Origin: an uncultured Veillonella sp.
Lineage (GTDB): Bacteria; Bacillota; Negativicutes; Veillonellales; Veillonellaceae
Assembly (NCBI GenBank): GCA_900538355.1
Contig: UPXS01000021.1
Location: 1 to 31,967 of the forward strand
Direction: 5' to 3'
Length of the DNA: 31,967 bases
The notes beneath the pieces were generated by a model. The model had not been told where the DNA came from. It saw only the letters and a list, made by a program, of their open reading frames with translations, and made no database searches. This document shows, in pieces, positions 1 through 9,206 of this stretch. Every line of letters starts with the position of its first letter. The stretch's first letter is position 1. Position numbers and translations under genes: made by a program.

Positions 1-1
1 T

Positions 2-538
2 ATCAGTACCGGTATTTCTACACAAATGATTATCGCTACTATTGCAGATTTAAGTAACTTAGAAATTTACTTAACTGTAGATGAAACAGATATTGGTAGT
101 ATCAAACAAGGTGCTAAAGTAGAATTTACCGTAGACTCTAAACCAGGTGAAACTTTCACAGGCTACGTATCTGAAATCGCAAAAGGTACAAAAGGTAACA
201 TGGGTGCTACAAGCAACAGTGTTGTGTACTATACTGTAAAAGTTCAAATTCCTGAAAATATTTCCAACAATTTCTTACCATCTATGACGGCTCGTGCAAC
301 CATCTTTGGCGAAGATATTAAAAACACATTGGTAGTACCGCTTACTGCTGTGCGTACAGATAAGCAAGGTGAATACGTATATGTTATTAAAGATGGTCAA
401 CCAGTACGTACAGCTGTTTCTACAGGTGTAACTGGGGATACTAATGTACAAATTTTAAAAGGTTTATCTGAAGGTGATGAAATCATCGTAAGTGGTGATG
501 TGACAGCGCCTAAGAATAATAGCCGTGGACCATTCTAA
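2..538 (+). CDS. Periplasmic adaptor subunit of a MacAB-type efflux system (3' part only)
   Basis: This is the C-terminal part of a membrane fusion (HlyD/MacA-like) protein; the reading frame is open to the left edge, so the true start lies outside. The visible part begins inside a beta-barrel/lipoyl-adjacent region (LSNLEIYLTVDETDIGSI) and contains the typical adaptor phrases TIADLSNLEI, VVPLTAVRTD and LKGLSEGDEIIVSGD. Such adaptors link an inner-membrane transporter to an outer-membrane channel. The stop is 12 bases before the ATG of the ABC ATPase gene, which fits a MacA-MacB operon. No TolC-like gene is visible downstream. The family is secure; the substrate cannot be read from the sequence. 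Confidence 0.9.
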   Translation: MSTGISTQMIIATIADLSNLEIYLTVDETDIGSIKQGAKVEFTVDSKPGETFTGYVSEIAKGTKGNMGATSNSVVYYTVKVQIPENISNNFLPSMTARATIFGEDIKNTLVVPLTAVRTDKQGEYVYVIKDGQPVRTAVSTGVTGDTNVQILKGLSEGDEIIVSGDVTAPKNNSRGPF

Positions 539-550
539 TAGTAGGTGAAT

Positions 551-1273
551 ATGAATCAATCAGTAATCGATATACAAGGGATTACGAAGACCTATGTAAA
601 TGGTAAATTATCTGTGCCTGTATTGCATGGTATCGACTTACAGGTCAATAAAGGCGAATTCGTATCTATCATGGGTCCTTCTGGCTCAGGTAAGTCTACC
701 TTTATGAACATTCTTGGTTGTTTGGATCGACCAACGACTGGTTCGTATCGTCTAAACGGCGATGAGGTAGCTACCTTATCTGATGATGAATTGGCCTTTG
801 TAAGAAACAAACAAATAGGCTTTGTATTCCAAAGTTTTAACTTATTAACAAAATTAACGGCTGTAGAAAATGTAGCGCTCCCTATGATTTACGCAGGGAT
901 GGATAAAAAAACACGTAACGAACGTGCTGCTGCCTTATTAGCGTCTGTTGGTCTTGGTGACCGTATGGATCACTTGCCATCTGAGCTATCTGGTGGTCAA
1001 CGTCAACGTGTAGCTATAGCTCGTGCATTGGCAAACAATCCAGCTATTATCATGGCCGATGAACCGACAGGTAATCTTGATTCCAAGTCTACTATTGACG
1101 TTATGAATATCTTTAGAGGTCTATATGATGAGGGTCGTACAATTATCCTCGTTACTCATGAACCGGAGATTGCTACGTATGCAAGTCGCAATGTAGTATT
1201 GCGTGATGGTTTAATTGTAGAGGATTCCCAAAATCTTAATATGACACCTGTACAGGAGGTGACCCATGTATAA
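551..1273 (+). CDS. MacB/LolD-type ABC transporter ATP-binding protein
   Basis: An ABC ATPase of about 240 residues. The Walker A motif GPSGSGKST is at residues 42-50, the Q-loop is in FVFQSFNLL, the signature LSGGQ is at 146-150, and Walker B (IIMADEP) is at 166-172, followed by the H-loop VTHE. The wording matches the MacB/LolD/FtsE group that pairs with FtsX-type permeases. Two starts are possible: GTG at 545, which has no clear ribosome binding site, and ATG at 551, which follows AGGTG closely. I chose 551, with modest certainty because the spacing is short. The gene lies between the adaptor and permease genes and overlaps the permease start by 8 bases, implying translational coupling. 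It should supply energy for export or for moving a substrate out of the inner membrane. Confidence 0.92.
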   Translation: MNQSVIDIQGITKTYVNGKLSVPVLHGIDLQVNKGEFVSIMGPSGSGKSTFMNILGCLDRPTTGSYRLNGDEVATLSDDELAFVRNKQIGFVFQSFNLLTKLTAVENVALPMIYAGMDKKTRNERAAALLASVGLGDRMDHLPSELSGGQRQRVAIARALANNPAIIMADEPTGNLDSKSTIDVMNIFRGLYDEGRTIILVTHEPEIATYASRNVVLRDGLIVEDSQNLNMTPVQEVTHV

Positions 1274-2477
1274 AGAAAGTTTCTTGATGGCATGGGCGTC
1301 CCTCATTGCTAATAAAATGCGATCCATTTTGACTATGCTAGGTATTATTATCGGTGTAGCTGCCGTAATTGCCTTAGTATCTATTGGTAATGGTGTAAAG
1401 CAAGATATTCAAAACTCCATTTCTAGCTTAGGTTCCAATCTATTGATGGTTATGCCAGGTGCTCCGCGTACTCCAGGGGTACGACCATCGGCAGGATCCA
1501 TGAAATCCTTAAAGGTAGCTGACTACGAAGCTATTGCAAAACTAGATGGCGTTAAGGCTGCAAGCCCAATGACAAACGGCGCGTATGTAGTCATTTATCA
1601 AAATAAAAACTGGACTACCTCTGTATCTGGTGTTAATGCTAATTATTTAGATGTTAATAACTGGTCTATGAAATCGGGGCGCTTCTTATCGGATAAGAAT
1701 ATCCAAAACCGTGAGCGCGTTGCTGTAGTTGGTAAAACGGTAGTTAAGAATCTATTTGGTGATGAAAATCCAGTCGGTGCTGAAATCCGTGTGAAAAATA
1801 TTCCATTCCGAATTATTGGTGTTCTCAATAGTAAAGGTAGTGGTGCTATGGGTAATGACCAAGATGATATGGTTATTATTCCTTACACAACTGCTATGGA
1901 ACGGGTAGATGGCATTGATTATTTACGAATGATATACGTCGTAGGTAAAGATGAAAATGGTATCGATCGCTTGCAGTCCGATATTGAAAACTTACTGCGC
2001 GTACGACATGGCATCAAAGATACAAATCTTGATGACTTTAACATTCAAAATATGAACTCCATCATGGAAACTATGGAGGAAACAACGGGGACATTGACCT
2101 TGTTCCTTGGCGCTGTAGCGGCCATTTCCCTCGTTGTTGGTGGTATTGGCATTATGAATATTATGCTCGTATCCGTAACTGAACGGACAAGAGAGATTGG
2201 TGTACGTAAAGCGCTGGGCGCAACGTATAGTGTTATCGTTACACAGTTCCTTATCGAAGCTGTTGTTATCAGTTTGATGGGGGGCATAATAGGGATTATA
2301 CTTGGCATAGGCTCATCTAAGCTGATTGGCATGGCTTCGGGTATGAGTACGGTTATATCTATACCAACGATTGTAATGTCCTTTGCCTTCTCTATGGCAA
2401 TAGGTTTGATCTTTGGTATTTATCCAGCCCGTAAAGCGGCTAAACTTAATCCAATTGATGCATTACATTATGAATAA
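1266..2477 (+). CDS. MacB-like ABC transporter permease (FtsX superfamily)
   Basis: A 403-residue inner-membrane protein with the MacB_PCD-FtsX layout. One N-terminal membrane segment (about 18-42) is followed by a large extracytoplasmic domain (about 43-270) and three C-terminal membrane segments. The coupling motif TERTREIGVRKALGA sits after the second membrane segment and is diagnostic for this family. The ATG at 1266 is preceded by a strong AGGAGGTG (1254-1261). Here the ATPase is a separate protein, unlike E. coli MacB, where ATPase and permease are fused. Together with the adaptor it should form a tripartite efflux or lipoprotein/peptide export system; the substrate is unknown. Confidence 0.93.
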   Translation: MYKESFLMAWASLIANKMRSILTMLGIIIGVAAVIALVSIGNGVKQDIQNSISSLGSNLLMVMPGAPRTPGVRPSAGSMKSLKVADYEAIAKLDGVKAASPMTNGAYVVIYQNKNWTTSVSGVNANYLDVNNWSMKSGRFLSDKNIQNRERVAVVGKTVVKNLFGDENPVGAEIRVKNIPFRIIGVLNSKGSGAMGNDQDDMVIIPYTTAMERVDGIDYLRMIYVVGKDENGIDRLQSDIENLLRVRHGIKDTNLDDFNIQNMNSIMETMEETTGTLTLFLGAVAAISLVVGGIGIMNIMLVSVTERTREIGVRKALGATYSVIVTQFLIEAVVISLMGGIIGIILGIGSSKLIGMASGMSTVISIPTIVMSFAFSMAIGLIFGIYPARKAAKLNPIDALHYE

Positions 2478-2540
2478 TCTTTAGTTGTAGATGCTTTTTC
2501 TTAAGAACATACTACATAATTAGATAGAGTTATTCGCATA

Positions 2541-2586
2541 TGGTGCGTTGCATGATACAATATGTATGATGTAACGCACCATTTTT
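2541..2586 (+). terminator. Intrinsic terminator after the efflux operon
   Basis: A 9-bp perfect stem (TGGTGCGTT at 2541-2549 with AACGCACCA at 2573-2581), extended by a few weaker inner pairs, is followed by TTTTT. It lies 64 bases after the permease stop. Confidence 0.75.
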
Positions 2587-2703
2587 ATGTTTGCATTGGT
2601 TTTTTTGGCAAGAACTCTCTAAATCATTTCATGCAAGCATTTTGATATAAAAGGGGATTAAGTTTAGTTAATCTATGTGTCAGTATATTGAATGGAGAAT
2701 CTT

Positions 2704-3168
2704 ATGGCTACAACATTGTTAGAATATTTCAACGAATTACGAGATCAAAATCCATTTTCTTGGGTAAAAGATTCTGAGATTACAGCGGTTGAACCAGGTC
2801 ATGCGGAAATGACCTTACAAACTAATGAAACAGATTACTGCAATTTTAGAGGGGATTTGCATGGCGCTGTTTGTATTGGCTTAGCAGATAGTGTGATGGG
2901 AACAGCTTGTTTTACATTGGGTAAATCTGTTAGTACCATTGATCTTAATGGTAACTATGTGAAAGCTGTTAAAGGCGGTACCGTATTGCGCGGTGTAGCT
3001 AATGTAGAGCACAGTGGTAAAACAACCATGGTTGCTACAGCTCGTATTTATAATGAATTAGGTGAACTAGTTCATTTAGCACGTGGTACATTTTTTGTAC
3101 TAGAAGAAAAGCCATTACCTGAATTACCTTGGCGTTTTATTGAAGAAGATAACCCTGATTTGGTATAA
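2704..3168 (+). CDS. PaaI-type hotdog-fold thioesterase
   Basis: A 154-residue single-domain hotdog protein. The family signature is at residues 49-70, with HG at 53-54 and the conserved aspartate of LADSVMG at 62, followed by the strand STIDLNGNYVKAV. PaaI/YbgC-like enzymes hydrolyse acyl-CoA thioesters in the cytoplasm, and many clean up stalled aromatic or fatty acyl-CoAs. The in-frame ATG at 2692 has no ribosome binding site of its own, while the ATG at 2704 has GGAG (2694-2697) six bases upstream, so I use 2704. It lies just before pheS, but a promoter-like sequence near its end suggests the two can be expressed separately. The exact substrate is not known. Confidence 0.85.
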   Translation: MATTLLEYFNELRDQNPFSWVKDSEITAVEPGHAEMTLQTNETDYCNFRGDLHGAVCIGLADSVMGTACFTLGKSVSTIDLNGNYVKAVKGGTVLRGVANVEHSGKTTMVATARIYNELGELVHLARGTFFVLEEKPLPELPWRFIEEDNPDLV

Positions 3169-3169
3169 T
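3140..3169 (+). promoter_or_regulatory. Candidate sigma-A promoter for pheST inside the thioesterase gene
   Basis: TTGAAG at 3140-3145 is separated by 18 bases from a perfect TATAAT at 3164-3169, overlapping the thioesterase stop codon. The expected start point is near 3176, giving a leader of about 30 bases with the AGGAGG at 3191-3196. There is no room for a T-box leader. Confidence 0.55.
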
Positions 3170-3204
3170 ATAGGTTAGACTTTTAAATATAGGAGGAAGC
3201 TTTA

Positions 3205-4227
3205 ATGGAACAAGAATTACAACGTCTTAAGGCAGAAGCCCTTGAGGCCATCAAAGGCGCTGCTGATCAACAAGCGTTGCAAGATATACGTGTAAAATAT
3301 CTAGGTAAAAAAGGTGAGGTAACAGCTTTATTAAAAGGTCTTGGTAAATTATCTCCTGAAGAACGCCCTAAGGCTGGTGCTCTTGTTAATGCAGTTCGTG
3401 AAGCATTAGAGGCTGAACTTGAGGCAGTAAAAACTCGTATGGAAACAGAAGAGTTAAATGCTCGCTTAGAACAAGAACGCATCGATATTACATTGCCAGG
3501 TCGTGCAGTAAAATCTGGTCATATTCATCCATTGACAAAGGTTAATGAAATGATTGAAGACTTCTTTATGAAAATGGGGTATACCGTTGAAGAAGGTCCA
3601 GAAATTGAACAGGATTACTTTAACTTTGAATGCTTAAACTTGCCTAAAGATCATCCTGCACGTGATATGCAAGATTCCTTCTATATTACAGAAAACTTCT
3701 TATTGCGTACCCATACATCTCCTGTACAAGCTCGTACAATGCAACGTCATGAACCTAATAGTCCAATCCGCATGATTGCGCCTGGTAAGGTTTACCGTTG
3801 GGACTATGATGCGACTCACTCTCCAGTATTCCATCAAGTGGAAGGTCTCATTATCGACGAACATATTACATTTGCTGATTTGAAAGGTACATTAGAGTCC
3901 TTCTTACGTCACATGTATGGTGATGAAACAAAGGTACGTTTCCGCACAAGCTTCTTCCCATTCACAGAACCATCTGCAGAGGTAGATATTTCCTGTGTAA
4001 TGTGTGGTGGGGAAGGTTGCCGTGTATGTTCTCATACAGGTTGGCTTGAAATTTTGGGCTGCGGTATGGTTCATCCTGATGTATTGCGCATTAATGGGTA
4101 CGATCCTGAAAAGGTTAAAGGCTTTGCCTTTGGTATGGGTGTAGAACGTATTGCTATGCTTTTATACGGCATTAACGATTTACGTCTATTCTTTGAAGAT
4201 GATGTACGATTCTTGGAACAATTTTAG
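3205..4227 (+). CDS. pheS: Phenylalanine-tRNA ligase alpha subunit
   Basis: A 340-residue protein of the usual bacterial PheS length. An N-terminal coiled-coil arm (about 1-90) that contacts tRNA is followed by the class II catalytic core. Visible marks are the motif 2 region (RMIAPGKVYRWDYDATHSPVFHQVEGL), the phenylalanine-pocket strand SFFPFTEPSAEVDI, a CxxC-type pair (CVMCGGEGCRVC), and motif 3 (GFAFGMGVERIAMLLYGI). With PheT it forms the alpha2-beta2 enzyme that charges tRNA-Phe in the cytoplasm. An AGGAGG lies 8 bases before the ATG. The pheT ribosome binding site overlaps the pheS stop, so the two are coupled. Confidence 0.98.
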   Translation: MEQELQRLKAEALEAIKGAADQQALQDIRVKYLGKKGEVTALLKGLGKLSPEERPKAGALVNAVREALEAELEAVKTRMETEELNARLEQERIDITLPGRAVKSGHIHPLTKVNEMIEDFFMKMGYTVEEGPEIEQDYFNFECLNLPKDHPARDMQDSFYITENFLLRTHTSPVQARTMQRHEPNSPIRMIAPGKVYRWDYDATHSPVFHQVEGLIIDEHITFADLKGTLESFLRHMYGDETKVRFRTSFFPFTEPSAEVDISCVMCGGEGCRVCSHTGWLEILGCGMVHPDVLRINGYDPEKVKGFAFGMGVERIAMLLYGINDLRLFFEDDVRFLEQF

Positions 4228-4236
4228 GAGGAACTC

Positions 4237-6681
4237 ATGAAAGCAAGTTTACAGTGGATGAACGAATACGTGCCTGTGGATATGAATCGTCCTGCTCAAG
4301 AATTGGCCGATGAATTAACACAAGCTGGTATTCCTGTAGAAGATGTCATTGCTATGGATAATGGCATTAAGAAAATTTATACTGGTAAAATCGTTGAGAT
4401 TACAAAGCATCCAGATGCAGATAAATTACAAGTATGCCAAGTAGAATGCCTTACAGAAGAAGGTGAACCTGTTACAAAACAAATCGTAACAGCTGCTACC
4501 AATGTTGCAGTAGGCCAAATCGTGCCTGTGGCGTACCATAAATCTCGCTTAGCTGATGGCACAGAGATTAAAAAAGGTAAATTGCGCGGTGTAGTTTCTG
4601 AAGGCATGTTCTGCTCCGTTGCGGAATTTGGTATTTCCAGTGATTTAGTATTGCCAGAAGAAGCTCAAGGCATTTACATTTTCCCTGAAAACACACCAAT
4701 TGGTCTTGATGTAAAAGACGTTTTAGGTTTAAATGATACAGTGTATGAATTTGAATTGACTGCTAACCGAGCAGATTGCTTCTCCATGGTTGGTTTATCC
4801 CGTGAATTCGGTATTATGACAAACCAAAAAGCTTTATTCCCTGTTATCATGGTTAACGAAAATGGCGAGTCTATTGAAGGAAAAGCATCTGTATCCATTG
4901 AAGCAGATGATCTTTGTACTCGTTTTACAGCTCGCGTAGTAACTGATGTTAAGGTTGAGCCATCTCCATTGTGGATGCAAAACCGTTTGCGTAACAGTGA
5001 CATTCGTCCTATCAATAACGTAGTAGACGTTACAAACTACGTTATGTTAGAACTTGGTCAACCTATGCATGCTTATGATTATGACCATGTAAAAGGTCAT
5101 CAATTAGTGGCAAGACGAGCAAAAAATGGTGAAGTTCTTGTTACACTTGATGGTTCTGAACGCGAATTGAATGACTCCATGCTCATCATTGCCGATGCAG
5201 AACGTCCAGTAGGCGTAGCAGGTATCATGGGCGGCTATGATAGTGAAGTGACAAATGAAACGACTACTGTTTTGTTCGAGGCTGCCGTATTCAATGGTCC
5301 ATCTATTCGCCGTACAGCTAAAGCTCTTGGCATGCGTTCTGAAGCATCTGGTCGTTTCGAACGTGGTGTAAATCATAAATACACTGCCTATGCTATCGAT
5401 AGAGCAGCCCAATTATTGCAACAAATCTGTCCTACTTGTAAAGTTGATGTAGGCGTTATCGATGTATATAAAAATCCTGTAGAACAACATACAGTTACTT
5501 TCACAGCAGAACAAATTAACGATTACTTGGGTACAAACATTGAAAAAGACGAAATGGTTCGTATTTTGACTGCACTTGAGTTCGTTGTAACCGAAGAGGG
5601 CGACAAATTATCTGCTCTCGTTCCAACATGGCGTGGCGACGTAACAGTGATGCCTGATATCGCTGAAGAGGTAGCTCGTATTTACAACTACGATAATATT
5701 GAGCCTACAATTCCGGTAGCCGTATTATCCTCTGGTGGTATGACACCTAAGAAAGCTCTTACTAAAGAGGTAACTCATGCATTGGCTAAATTGGGTATGA
5801 CTCAAATCATTACATTTAGCTTCATGCATAAAGATGGCCTTACTAACATGATGCTTCCTGAAGGGGATAGCCGTTATACTGCCATTCCAATCTTGAATCC
5901 TATTTCTGAAGAATTCCCTTATATGCGTACTACATTGGTACCAGCTGTTATTGAAGCAGCTAAACGCAATATTGCGCAACAAAATAAGGATCTTTGGTTG
6001 TTTGAAACAGCTAATGTATACGAACCAAAAGCGTTGCCTTTAACAGAAGTACCTCATGAACGCCCTATGGCTTGTGGTATCTTGATGGGCAAGGTAAATC
6101 AAGCAGCTTGGAATCAACCTGAACGCACAACTGACTTCTATGATGTAAAAGGTATTGTAGATGCGTTGTTATCTGAACTTGGTGTTACAAGCTACGAAAT
6201 CAATCGCGGTACAGAACCATACTTCCATCCAGGTGTAAGTGCTCAATACGTAGTTGATGGCAAAATGATTGCTCAATACGGTGAATTACATCCACAAGTG
6301 AGCAAAAACTTTGACTTGCCTGGCAAAGTATATATGTTTGAAATCGATTTGGAAGCAGTATTATCCTTAACGATTCCAACGTTCCGCTATACATCTTTCA
6401 GTAAATTCCCAGGTACTAGTCGTGACCTTGCCATTGTTGCACCAGTGTCCGTATCTAGTGGTGAAATTTTATCTATCATCAAAGAGCATGGTGGAGAATA
6501 TTTAGAAAATGCATCTATCTTCGACGTTTATGAAGGTGAACATATTGAAGCTGGTTACCGCAGTCTTGCATACAACTTACAATTCCGTTCTATGGAAGGT
6601 ACGTTGAATGATGAGGATATTGATGGTAATATTCAAGCTATTATCGATGCATTAGCAGAAATTAACTGCAAATTACGTTAA
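4237..6681 (+). CDS. pheT: Phenylalanine-tRNA ligase beta subunit
   Basis: An 814-residue protein, full length for bacterial PheT. In order: an EMAP-like tRNA-binding domain (about 40-150, KIVEITKHPDADKLQVCQVEC), the B3/B4 editing domain (about 210-400, including RRTAKALGMRSEASGRFERG), the B5 domain (about 410-480), a degenerate class II core, and a C-terminal anticodon-binding FDX-ACB domain (about 720-814, starting near FSKFPGTSRDLAIV). The B3/B4 domain removes tyrosine mischarged on tRNA-Phe. The AGGAGG (4226-4231) overlaps the pheS stop. A hairpin terminator follows. Confidence 0.98.
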   Translation: MKASLQWMNEYVPVDMNRPAQELADELTQAGIPVEDVIAMDNGIKKIYTGKIVEITKHPDADKLQVCQVECLTEEGEPVTKQIVTAATNVAVGQIVPVAYHKSRLADGTEIKKGKLRGVVSEGMFCSVAEFGISSDLVLPEEAQGIYIFPENTPIGLDVKDVLGLNDTVYEFELTANRADCFSMVGLSREFGIMTNQKALFPVIMVNENGESIEGKASVSIEADDLCTRFTARVVTDVKVEPSPLWMQNRLRNSDIRPINNVVDVTNYVMLELGQPMHAYDYDHVKGHQLVARRAKNGEVLVTLDGSERELNDSMLIIADAERPVGVAGIMGGYDSEVTNETTTVLFEAAVFNGPSIRRTAKALGMRSEASGRFERGVNHKYTAYAIDRAAQLLQQICPTCKVDVGVIDVYKNPVEQHTVTFTAEQINDYLGTNIEKDEMVRILTALEFVVTEEGDKLSALVPTWRGDVTVMPDIAEEVARIYNYDNIEPTIPVAVLSSGGMTPKKALTKEVTHALAKLGMTQIITFSFMHKDGLTNMMLPEGDSRYTAIPILNPISEEFPYMRTTLVPAVIEAAKRNIAQQNKDLWLFETANVYEPKALPLTEVPHERPMACGILMGKVNQAAWNQPERTTDFYDVKGIVDALLSELGVTSYEINRGTEPYFHPGVSAQYVVDGKMIAQYGELHPQVSKNFDLPGKVYMFEIDLEAVLSLTIPTFRYTSFSKFPGTSRDLAIVAPVSVSSGEILSIIKEHGGEYLENASIFDVYEGEHIEAGYRSLAYNLQFRSMEGTLNDEDIDGNIQAIIDALAEINCKLR

Positions 6682-6699
6682 TTGTAAGCAGTATATTGA

Positions 6700-6728
6700 A
6701 AGGGTTTACCGTATGGTAAACCCTTTTA
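6700..6728 (+). terminator. Intrinsic terminator after pheT
   Basis: An 11-bp perfect stem (AAGGGTTTACC at 6700-6710 with GGTAAACCCTT at 6715-6725) closes a GTAT loop and ends in a short T tract. It marks the end of pheST. Confidence 0.85.
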
Positions 6729-6769
6729 GTACTATAGTTATACCTTTAGTTAGGTAGAAAGGATTATCC

Positions 6770-9193
6770 ATGGAATTATTGGCTCCTGCCGGTACGATGG
6801 AAAACTTTATAGCAGCGTTAGAATCTGGAGCAGATGCGATTTACCTTGGTGGTAAAGGATTTAATGCCCGTGCTCATGCAGCAAACTTTGGCATTGAAGA
6901 ACTAGCTGAGGCTATTCGCTTGGCCCATATTCTAGATGTGTCTGTATATGTAACGGTAAATATTCTCATAGGCGATTCTGAATTATCTGCTCTTGAAGAA
7001 TATTTAAAAGATTTAGAGCGTATTGGTGTTGATGCCATCATCGTTCAAGATTTAGCTGTTGCAAAATTGGCGCAGCGCGTAGCTCCGAAATTGCATTTGC
7101 ATGGTAGTACACAAATGACGGCGGCAACGCTAGATGCGGTTCGTTTTTATGAAAGCCTTGGCTTTACCCGGGTTGTGTTAGCTCGTGAATTGAGCCTAGC
7201 TGAAATCGAACATATATGTAAAAACTGTACAGCTGAAATCGAAGTATTTGTACACGGTGCTTTATGCGTATGCTATTCTGGTCAATGCTTAATGAGTTCC
7301 TTCATCGGCGGTCGTAGTGGTAACCGTGGTGCTTGCGCACAACCTTGCCGTTTACCTTATGAATTGTTAGATTCTTCAGGTACTAGTTTATTGCCAAAAC
7401 ACGAAGCCTATCTATTAAGTCCAAAGGATCTTAACTATAGTGAGCATATGAATGAACTCGTTGCAGCTGGTGTTACGTCCTTTAAAGTCGAAGGACGTAT
7501 GAAAAAGGTTTCCTATGTGCGTCAAGTTATTGGAACGTATCGTCATATTTTAGATACAGCTCATATGGATGCTTCTGATGCCGATGCATTGGCATCAGGA
7601 TTTAATCGTGGTTTCTCTACGGATTACTTAACTGACCATGTAGGGAAATCTATGATGACCGTTGTGGCTCCAAATCATCAAGGGAAATTGATCGGCAAAG
7701 CTGAGGTCAAAAAGGGACAAGTTCATTTGTACGTAACAGAACCGATTGAAAAAGGCTCCCTCTTAAAGGTCATGCAAAGCTCTGGTAGTATTACGTACTA
7801 TCAAATTGACCAGAATTGGTCCTTAGTAAATGAAAAGCATTTTGTAGGTAAACCTGATGAAGGCTTTGCAGCAGGACAAGTGTTCTTGGCATCTACGCCA
7901 AAATCTCAAAAGCAACGGGGCTTACAAGACTTTAGTGCTAAATTAGAGGTACATGGGTATCTATCTATTAATACAGACCGAGAACAGCCTTGTACAGATC
8001 TTACCTTTGTATTAAATGATGGTCGTACAGTGACAGTATCTAATGAGTTTGAACCGATTTATGCTAATAATAAACCGACCAGTTTAGAGAAGGTTACAGA
8101 CCAAGTCGGCCGATTGGGTAATACATTGTTTACTCTAGCTTCTATGTCTATTCCAGAAGGGCCCTATATGTGGCCTGCTAGTGTTTTGAATGCATTGCGT
8201 CGCGATGCAGTGGAGGCTTTAGAAACTCTGTTAATTACAGATCATGAAACTGCTTGGGCAGAACTTGCCGTAGAACCTCAAGATATGTCATCCCTAGTAG
8301 CTAAGGATACGATTCAGTACACAGAGCCTATGGTGAGTGCTCGTGTTGATGAATTAGAGGCTGTGAAAGCTGCTATTGAAGGCGGTGCTAGGAAGATTAT
8401 CTTTGGCGGTGATCGTTTACAACGCAAACCTTATGAACTTAGTATTTATGAAAAGGTAGCTACCCTTTGTAAAGACAATGATGTGCTTTGTGTATTTGCT
8501 ACGCCTCGCGTTGTGAAAGACGATGAAGTTGAGGTGTACATGAATACTCTTAAGGCTATAGTTGAGGCTAAACCAGACAGCATTTCTATTCATGTGCCAC
8601 AAGCCTTATTATGGCTTCGTGATTTAGGGTATACAGGTGCTATTGAGGCTGATACAGGTCTTAATATATTTAATGGCTCAGCACTACAAGTATGGCAAGA
8701 CTTTAATATGAGTAGCATAGCACCATCCTTAGAGTTAACCTTGGCACAACTTGTTAACTTGCAAAAATCTACTAAATTGCCATTAGAAATCATGGTACAT
8801 GGCTACACGGAAATGATGATTTCTGAATACTGTGCCATCGCTAGCTTTGTGGGCACTGGCAAAAAGGAAAACTGTCCTATGCCATGTGTAGCCGAGGACT
8901 ATGCATTGAAAGACCGTAAAGGGGAAGTGTTCCCACTTCGTACAGATCCTTATTGCCGCATGCATATCATGAATAGTCATGAAATGGACATGCGTGCCTA
9001 CGTGCCAGAGTTACATCGAAAAGGGCTACATATTTTACGCATCGATGGGCGACATATGGATCCACATCGTTTGCGCACTATTGTAGCAGATTATGTATCC
9101 ATTCAAAATGGAACAAAAAAGGCTCCGCCTAAGAGTATAGGTAAAGATGATACTCCTATTACAAGGGGTCACTATTTTAGAGGTATTTTATAA
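6770..9193 (+). CDS. U32 family peptidase-like protein (RlhA/TrhP-type RNA hydroxylation protein), long form
   Basis: An 807-residue protein. It opens with the U32 barrel (MELLAPAGTMENFIAALESG) and has the signature region VHGALCVCYSGQCLMSSF followed by NRGACAQPCRLPYEL. The cysteines around 166-193 match those used to hold an iron-sulfur cluster in RlhA/TrhP relatives. A DUF3656-like middle part (about 380-500) is followed by a second, degenerate barrel-like half (about 515-760) ending in a reduced cysteine motif (ENCPMPC). Originally called collagenases, characterised members such as E. coli RlhA and TrhP act in hydroxylation of 23S rRNA or tRNA. The start has AAAGGA 6 bases upstream. It is likely co-transcribed with mutS2, 13 bases downstream. 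RNA modification is the best guess from the family; protease activity is less likely. Confidence 0.88.
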   Translation: MELLAPAGTMENFIAALESGADAIYLGGKGFNARAHAANFGIEELAEAIRLAHILDVSVYVTVNILIGDSELSALEEYLKDLERIGVDAIIVQDLAVAKLAQRVAPKLHLHGSTQMTAATLDAVRFYESLGFTRVVLARELSLAEIEHICKNCTAEIEVFVHGALCVCYSGQCLMSSFIGGRSGNRGACAQPCRLPYELLDSSGTSLLPKHEAYLLSPKDLNYSEHMNELVAAGVTSFKVEGRMKKVSYVRQVIGTYRHILDTAHMDASDADALASGFNRGFSTDYLTDHVGKSMMTVVAPNHQGKLIGKAEVKKGQVHLYVTEPIEKGSLLKVMQSSGSITYYQIDQNWSLVNEKHFVGKPDEGFAAGQVFLASTPKSQKQRGLQDFSAKLEVHGYLSINTDREQPCTDLTFVLNDGRTVTVSNEFEPIYANNKPTSLEKVTDQVGRLGNTLFTLASMSIPEGPYMWPASVLNALRRDAVEALETLLITDHETAWAELAVEPQDMSSLVAKDTIQYTEPMVSARVDELEAVKAAIEGGARKIIFGGDRLQRKPYELSIYEKVATLCKDNDVLCVFATPRVVKDDEVEVYMNTLKAIVEAKPDSISIHVPQALLWLRDLGYTGAIEADTGLNIFNGSALQVWQDFNMSSIAPSLELTLAQLVNLQKSTKLPLEIMVHGYTEMMISEYCAIASFVGTGKKENCPMPCVAEDYALKDRKGEVFPLRTDPYCRMHIMNSHEMDMRAYVPELHRKGLHILRIDGRHMDPHRLRTIVADYVSIQNGTKKAPPKSIGKDDTPITRGHYFRGIL

Positions 9194-9206
9194 AAGAGGT
9201 AGTACA

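Noticed and set aside
3169..3204. Possible T-box or attenuator before pheS
   Set aside because: The gap is only 36 bases and holds just the ribosome binding site; no hairpin was seen.
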